A DNA stretch of 9,020 nucleotides from Acetofilamentum sp. (GTDB lineage Bacteria > Bacteroidota > Bacteroidia > Bacteroidales > DTU049). This document shows positions 6,875-9,020 of the stretch, piece by piece (position 1 is the stretch's first letter; every line of letters begins with the position of its first letter). The notes under the pieces are model-generated. The model was not told the DNA's origin, did not search any database, and saw nothing but the letters and a program-made list of their open reading frames with translations. Location of the stretch: the NCBI GenBank assembly GCA_020720525.1, contig DYON01000102.1:1-9020 (forward strand), read 5' to 3'. The position numbers and the translations under genes were made by a program.

Positions 6875-7449
6875 AGAACAAATTTACTAACTTTTCCGTT
6901 TTCGAGCTTATATTTATCGTTGCTCTCAGGACAAATGGCAATGCCAGTTTCGTCGAAATGAAGTCGGTGCCCGTATTCGCTCACCCAGCCTATTTGCTTT
7001 GCCGGATTACCAACCACCAGTGCAAATGGCAAAACTTCTTTCGTAATAACCGCTCCAGCACCAATAAGCGCATATTCGCCAATGCTATTTCCACAAACAA
7101 CCGTGGCGTTGGCTCCAATCGACGCACCTTTTTTCACCAGCGTTTCTTCGTATTGGTCGCGACGAATAATGGCACTACGTGGATTCGAAATATTGGTAAA
7201 AACCATACTGGGACCCAAAAACACATCGTCTTCGCAAATCACACCGGTGTAAATTGACACGTTGTTCTGCACTTTCACATTGTTTCCAAGCTTAACACCT
7301 GGCGAAACCACAACATTCTGTCCGATATTGCATCGTTCACCAATCACACAATCGGGCATAATATGCGAAAAATGCCAAATTTTGGTGCCTTCGCCAATGG
7401 CACAGCCACTGTCGATTACGCTGGTTTCGTGAGCAAAGTATCCGGACAT
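6871..7449 (-). CDS. wbpD: UDP-GlcNAc(3NH2)A N-acetyltransferase, WbpD/WlbB type (left-handed beta-helix)
   Basis: This 192-residue protein has the hexapeptide-repeat pattern of a left-handed beta-helix acyltransferase across about residues 9-148, for example CVIGERCNIGQNVVV (34-48), VKLGNNVKVQNNVSI (52-66) and ASIGANATVVCG (109-120). VFTNISNPRS (83-92) is a loop typical of WbpD/WlbB, and VVGNPAKQIGWVS (145-157) is the usual exit from the helix, followed by a short tail with CPESNDKYKLENGKV (173-187). It should use acetyl-CoA to acetylate the 3-amino group made by the aminotransferase, giving UDP-2,3-diacetamido-2,3-dideoxyglucuronic acid. Such enzymes act as cytoplasmic trimers. The gene starts 2 bp after the aminotransferase stop and overlaps the oxidoreductase gene by 4 bp. 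Other beta-helix sugar acetyltransferases look similar, but the neighbours make this assignment strong. Confidence 0.9.
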   Translation of the reverse strand: MSGYFAHETSVIDSGCAIGEGTKIWHFSHIMPDCVIGERCNIGQNVVVSPGVKLGNNVKVQNNVSIYTGVICEDDVFLGPSMVFTNISNPRSAIIRRDQYEETLVKKGASIGANATVVCGNSIGEYALIGAGAVITKEVLPFALVVGNPAKQIGWVSEYGHRLHFDETGIAICPESNDKYKLENGKVSKFVL

Positions 7450-7451
7450 AA

Positions 7452-8582
7452 TTACTTGTTTAAAAATTCAAGAATGCTACCTGTGATATACTGGAGCTGT
7501 TCTTCGTCGAGTTCGGTGTGCATGGGCAACGAAAAAACATTTTCCGACAACCATTCTGTATTGGGGAAATCGCCTTGTTTGTAGCGCGGGTCGATATAGG
7601 CTTTCTGCAAATGCAAAGGAACTGGATAATAAATCATAGCAGGAATACCTTTTTCTTGCAAGAAAGCAATCAGTTTGGTGCGGTCGAACCCGTTTGCAAC
7701 CAGCGTGTATTGGTGAAAAACATGTCGCGATTTTTCGTAACGAGCTGGAACAATCAGTTTTGAATTGGTTCCCAAAACCCTGTCGTAGAAATCGGCTGCA
7801 CTGCGGCGTGCATCGATATAGCTGTCGAGGTTTTTCAATTTCACATCGAGCACTGCGGCTTGAATGCTATCGAGGCGACTGTTTACGCCAATCTCGTCGT
7901 GATAGTAACGCACTTTCATTCCGTGGTTCACAACAACTCTTAACTTTTCGGCCAAAGCATCGTCGTTGGTAAAAATAGCGCCGCCGTCGCCAAAGCAACC
8001 CAAATTTTTCGATGGAAAAAAGCTGGTGCAGCCAACATGACCAATGGCTCCGGTCTTTTTGGTGCTTCCGTCGGCAAAAATATAATCGGAACCAATGCTT
8101 TGGCAAGCATCTTCGATCACATACAAGTTGAATTCTTTTGCCAAAGCCATAAGTTCTTCCATCGGAACCGACTGACCAAACAAATGCACAGGAACAATGG
8201 CTTTTGTCTTCGATGTAATGGCTTTGCGAATAGCTTCTATCGAAATATTGAAAGTATCTTTTTCTACATCAACCAGCACAGGAGTGAGGTGCAGCAAAGC
8301 AATCACTTCGGCTGTTGCAATGAATGTGAATGAAGTGGTGATGACTTCGTCGCCTGGTTTCAGGTCGAGCGCCATCATGGCCACCTGCAATGCGTCGGTT
8401 CCATTGGCACAAGGAATCACATGCTTAACGCCAAGATATTCTTCGAGATTTTTCTGAAAACGCTGCACTGCGGGACCGTTGATAAATGCAGTGGTATTCA
8501 TCACTTCAGCAATAGCGGAATCGACTTCTTCTTTTATTTTTTCGTATTGACCTGCGAGGTCAACCATGCGAATTGGCTTCAT
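7452..8582 (-). CDS. wbpE: UDP-3-keto-GlcNAcA 3-aminotransferase, WbpE/WlbC type (DegT/DnrJ/EryC1/StrS family)
   Basis: This 376-residue PLP enzyme is predicted to transfer an amino group from glutamate to the 3-keto sugar made by the WlbA-type oxidoreductase. Landmarks are VDLAGQY (7-13), CANGTDAL (58-65) for the cofactor phosphate, TTSFTFIATAEVI (82-94), VIEDACQSIGSDY (155-167) with Asp158 and Gln161 at the PLP ring, and SFFPSKNLGCFGDGGAI (187-203) with the Schiff-base Lys192. NSRLDSIQAAVL (234-245) and a C-terminal IYYPVPLHLQKAY (317-329) are typical of the WbpE/WlbC branch. Length is normal. It is the first gene of the operon: a 174-bp gap with a good -7 box lies upstream, while the acetyltransferase gene follows after 2 bp. 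The family is certain; the exact substrate comes from the surrounding wlbA, wbpD and dehydrogenase genes. Confidence 0.92.
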   Translation of the reverse strand: MKPIRMVDLAGQYEKIKEEVDSAIAEVMNTTAFINGPAVQRFQKNLEEYLGVKHVIPCANGTDALQVAMMALDLKPGDEVITTSFTFIATAEVIALLHLTPVLVDVEKDTFNISIEAIRKAITSKTKAIVPVHLFGQSVPMEELMALAKEFNLYVIEDACQSIGSDYIFADGSTKKTGAIGHVGCTSFFPSKNLGCFGDGGAIFTNDDALAEKLRVVVNHGMKVRYYHDEIGVNSRLDSIQAAVLDVKLKNLDSYIDARRSAADFYDRVLGTNSKLIVPARYEKSRHVFHQYTLVANGFDRTKLIAFLQEKGIPAMIYYPVPLHLQKAYIDPRYKQGDFPNTEWLSENVFSLPMHTELDEEQLQYITGSILEFLNK

Positions 8583-8757
8583 CTGTTCTTATTTTTGTGC
8601 AAAGCTATGAAATTCCGCCGACACAGGTTTTGCCGAGCAATTGCATAAAATCATGAATATTGGGAATATTTATCACTGGGTGAAGATGATATGGATTGAT
8701 AATTATTTCATTATTTGTTTGAGGCTGGCTATTTCATTTTACAGTCATTCTGACAAA
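8583..8757. other. Intergenic leader region upstream of the polysaccharide operon
   Basis: These 175 bases separate the right-edge gene fragment from the first operon gene. I see no ORF of note, no strong GC-rich hairpin with a T-run (no clear terminator for the right-edge gene), and no recognisable riboswitch or antitermination leader. A short symmetric element, AATATT-GGG-AATATT, lies at 8656-8670 and could be an operator, though AATATT is itself palindromic and common in AT-rich DNA. The likely -7 box is listed separately. Confidence 0.5.
8600..8607 (-). promoter_or_regulatory. Candidate -7 box (TAGCTTTG) of the polysaccharide operon promoter
   Basis: Read on the minus strand, TAGCTTTG matches the Bacteroidota -7 consensus TAnnTTTG at all six defined positions and ends 17 bases before the first gene's ATG at 8582. 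A TTTG or TTG -33 element is not found at the usual 17-23 bases upstream; the nearest TTG (8640-8638) is 30 bases away. It would give a short leader of about a dozen bases. The match is seen directly; promoter activity is inferred, and transcription could also come from further upstream. Confidence 0.42.
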
Positions 8758-9020
8758 TTAAATTATGCCATATTTTTCCGACTTTCCCAATTTATCAAAC
8801 TTTACTTTTAATTTTGATAGCTCTGAATTTGAATCGGTAATTTGATCGCGTGAAATTGTATAATGTTTTAAAACGCTTGCAATTTTAGCATTTTCAGTAA
8901 TCTTATCAATTTGCTTAAAATCATTCTTTTCAATAATTCCTTTTGCTAAAATCATTTCATTTTCCGTCAATGATTTAAAACTATTCCACCAATCATCTGT
9001 AAATCCTTCCTTCTCAAAAA
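8758..9020 (-). CDS. C-terminal fragment of an unidentified protein (runs off the right edge)
   Basis: The frame is open from the right edge (first full codon 9018-9016) to TAA at 8760-8758, giving 86 visible residues with no in-frame stop, so the true start lies outside the window. The visible part contains DDWWNSFKSLTENE (about residues 8-21), then a Lys/Glu/Ile-rich, mostly helical-looking stretch, and ends GKSEKYGII. It has no signal peptide, membrane segment or motif that I recognise. The DNA is visibly more AT-rich than the operon, with heavy use of AAA, ATT and GAA codons, which may mean different selection or recent arrival. It is on the operon's strand but is separated from it by 175 bases. 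That it is coding is likely from its open frame and charged composition; its function is unknown. Confidence 0.6.
   Translation of the reverse strand, partial: FEKEGFTDDWWNSFKSLTENEMILAKGIIEKNDFKQIDKITENAKIASVLKHYTISRDQITDSNSELSKLKVKFDKLGKSEKYGII

Noticed and set aside
8758..8970. A complete 70-codon gene starting at TTG 8970
   Set aside because: The frame stays open beyond 8970 to the window edge with plausible protein sequence (DDWWNSFKS), so the TTG is an internal Leu codon and the gene is truncated by the window.

Overview
The window looks like a chromosomal segment of a Bacteroidota bacterium, possibly of the order Bacteroidales. The evidence is indirect: a Bacteroidota-type -7 box (TAnnTTTG) sits just before the first operon gene, start codons lack clear Shine-Dalgarno sequences, and the left edge carries a DUF4140/DUF4139 protein remnant with a lipid-free signal peptide ending in AQ. 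The lineage below phylum cannot be fixed from the sequence alone.

Layout: (1) Positions 1-705 hold a short inverted repeat, a possible promoter and a decayed plus-strand gene. That gene has an in-frame stop in its signal peptide, and its N-terminal domain is joined out of frame to its C-terminal domain, so the middle is missing. A probable second signal-peptide remnant follows at 731-790. (2) Positions 833-8582 hold eight intact minus-strand genes with junctions between a 14-bp overlap and a 2-bp gap, almost certainly one operon. (3) Positions 8583-8757 are the upstream intergenic region with a likely -7 box. (4) Positions 8758-9020 are the C-terminal end of an unidentified, AT-rich minus-strand gene that enters from the right edge.

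In transcription order the operon encodes a WbpE/WlbC-type PLP aminotransferase, a WbpD/WlbB-type left-handed beta-helix N-acetyltransferase, a WbpB/WlbA-type Gfo/Idh/MocA oxidoreductase, a TviB/WbpO-type UDP-HexNAc 6-dehydrogenase, GalE, RmlB (RfbB), a WbpP/TviC-type UDP-HexNAc(A) 4-epimerase, and a CpsB/YwqE-type PHP tyrosine phosphatase. The dehydrogenase, oxidoreductase, aminotransferase and acetyltransferase make a complete predicted route from UDP-GlcNAc to UDP-2,3-diacetamido-2,3-dideoxy-glucuronic acid, UDP-GlcNAc(3NAc)A. The WbpI/WlbD 2-epimerase that would convert this to the manno form is absent here, while a C4-epimerase of the WbpP type is present, so galacto-configured uronic acids are a reasonable alternative product. 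GalE and RmlB supply UDP-Gal and dTDP-4-keto-6-deoxyglucose. The whole operon is therefore a nucleotide-sugar supply module for a surface polysaccharide (O-antigen, capsule or exopolysaccharide), ending with a phosphatase that may regulate export or the dehydrogenase. No glycosyltransferase, flippase or polymerase lies inside the window.

I found no convincing wholly new system. The most interesting points are the compact diacetamido-uronate module with a 4-epimerase and no 2-epimerase, the phosphatase coupled to sugar-nucleotide genes without a kinase, and the internally deleted pseudogene.
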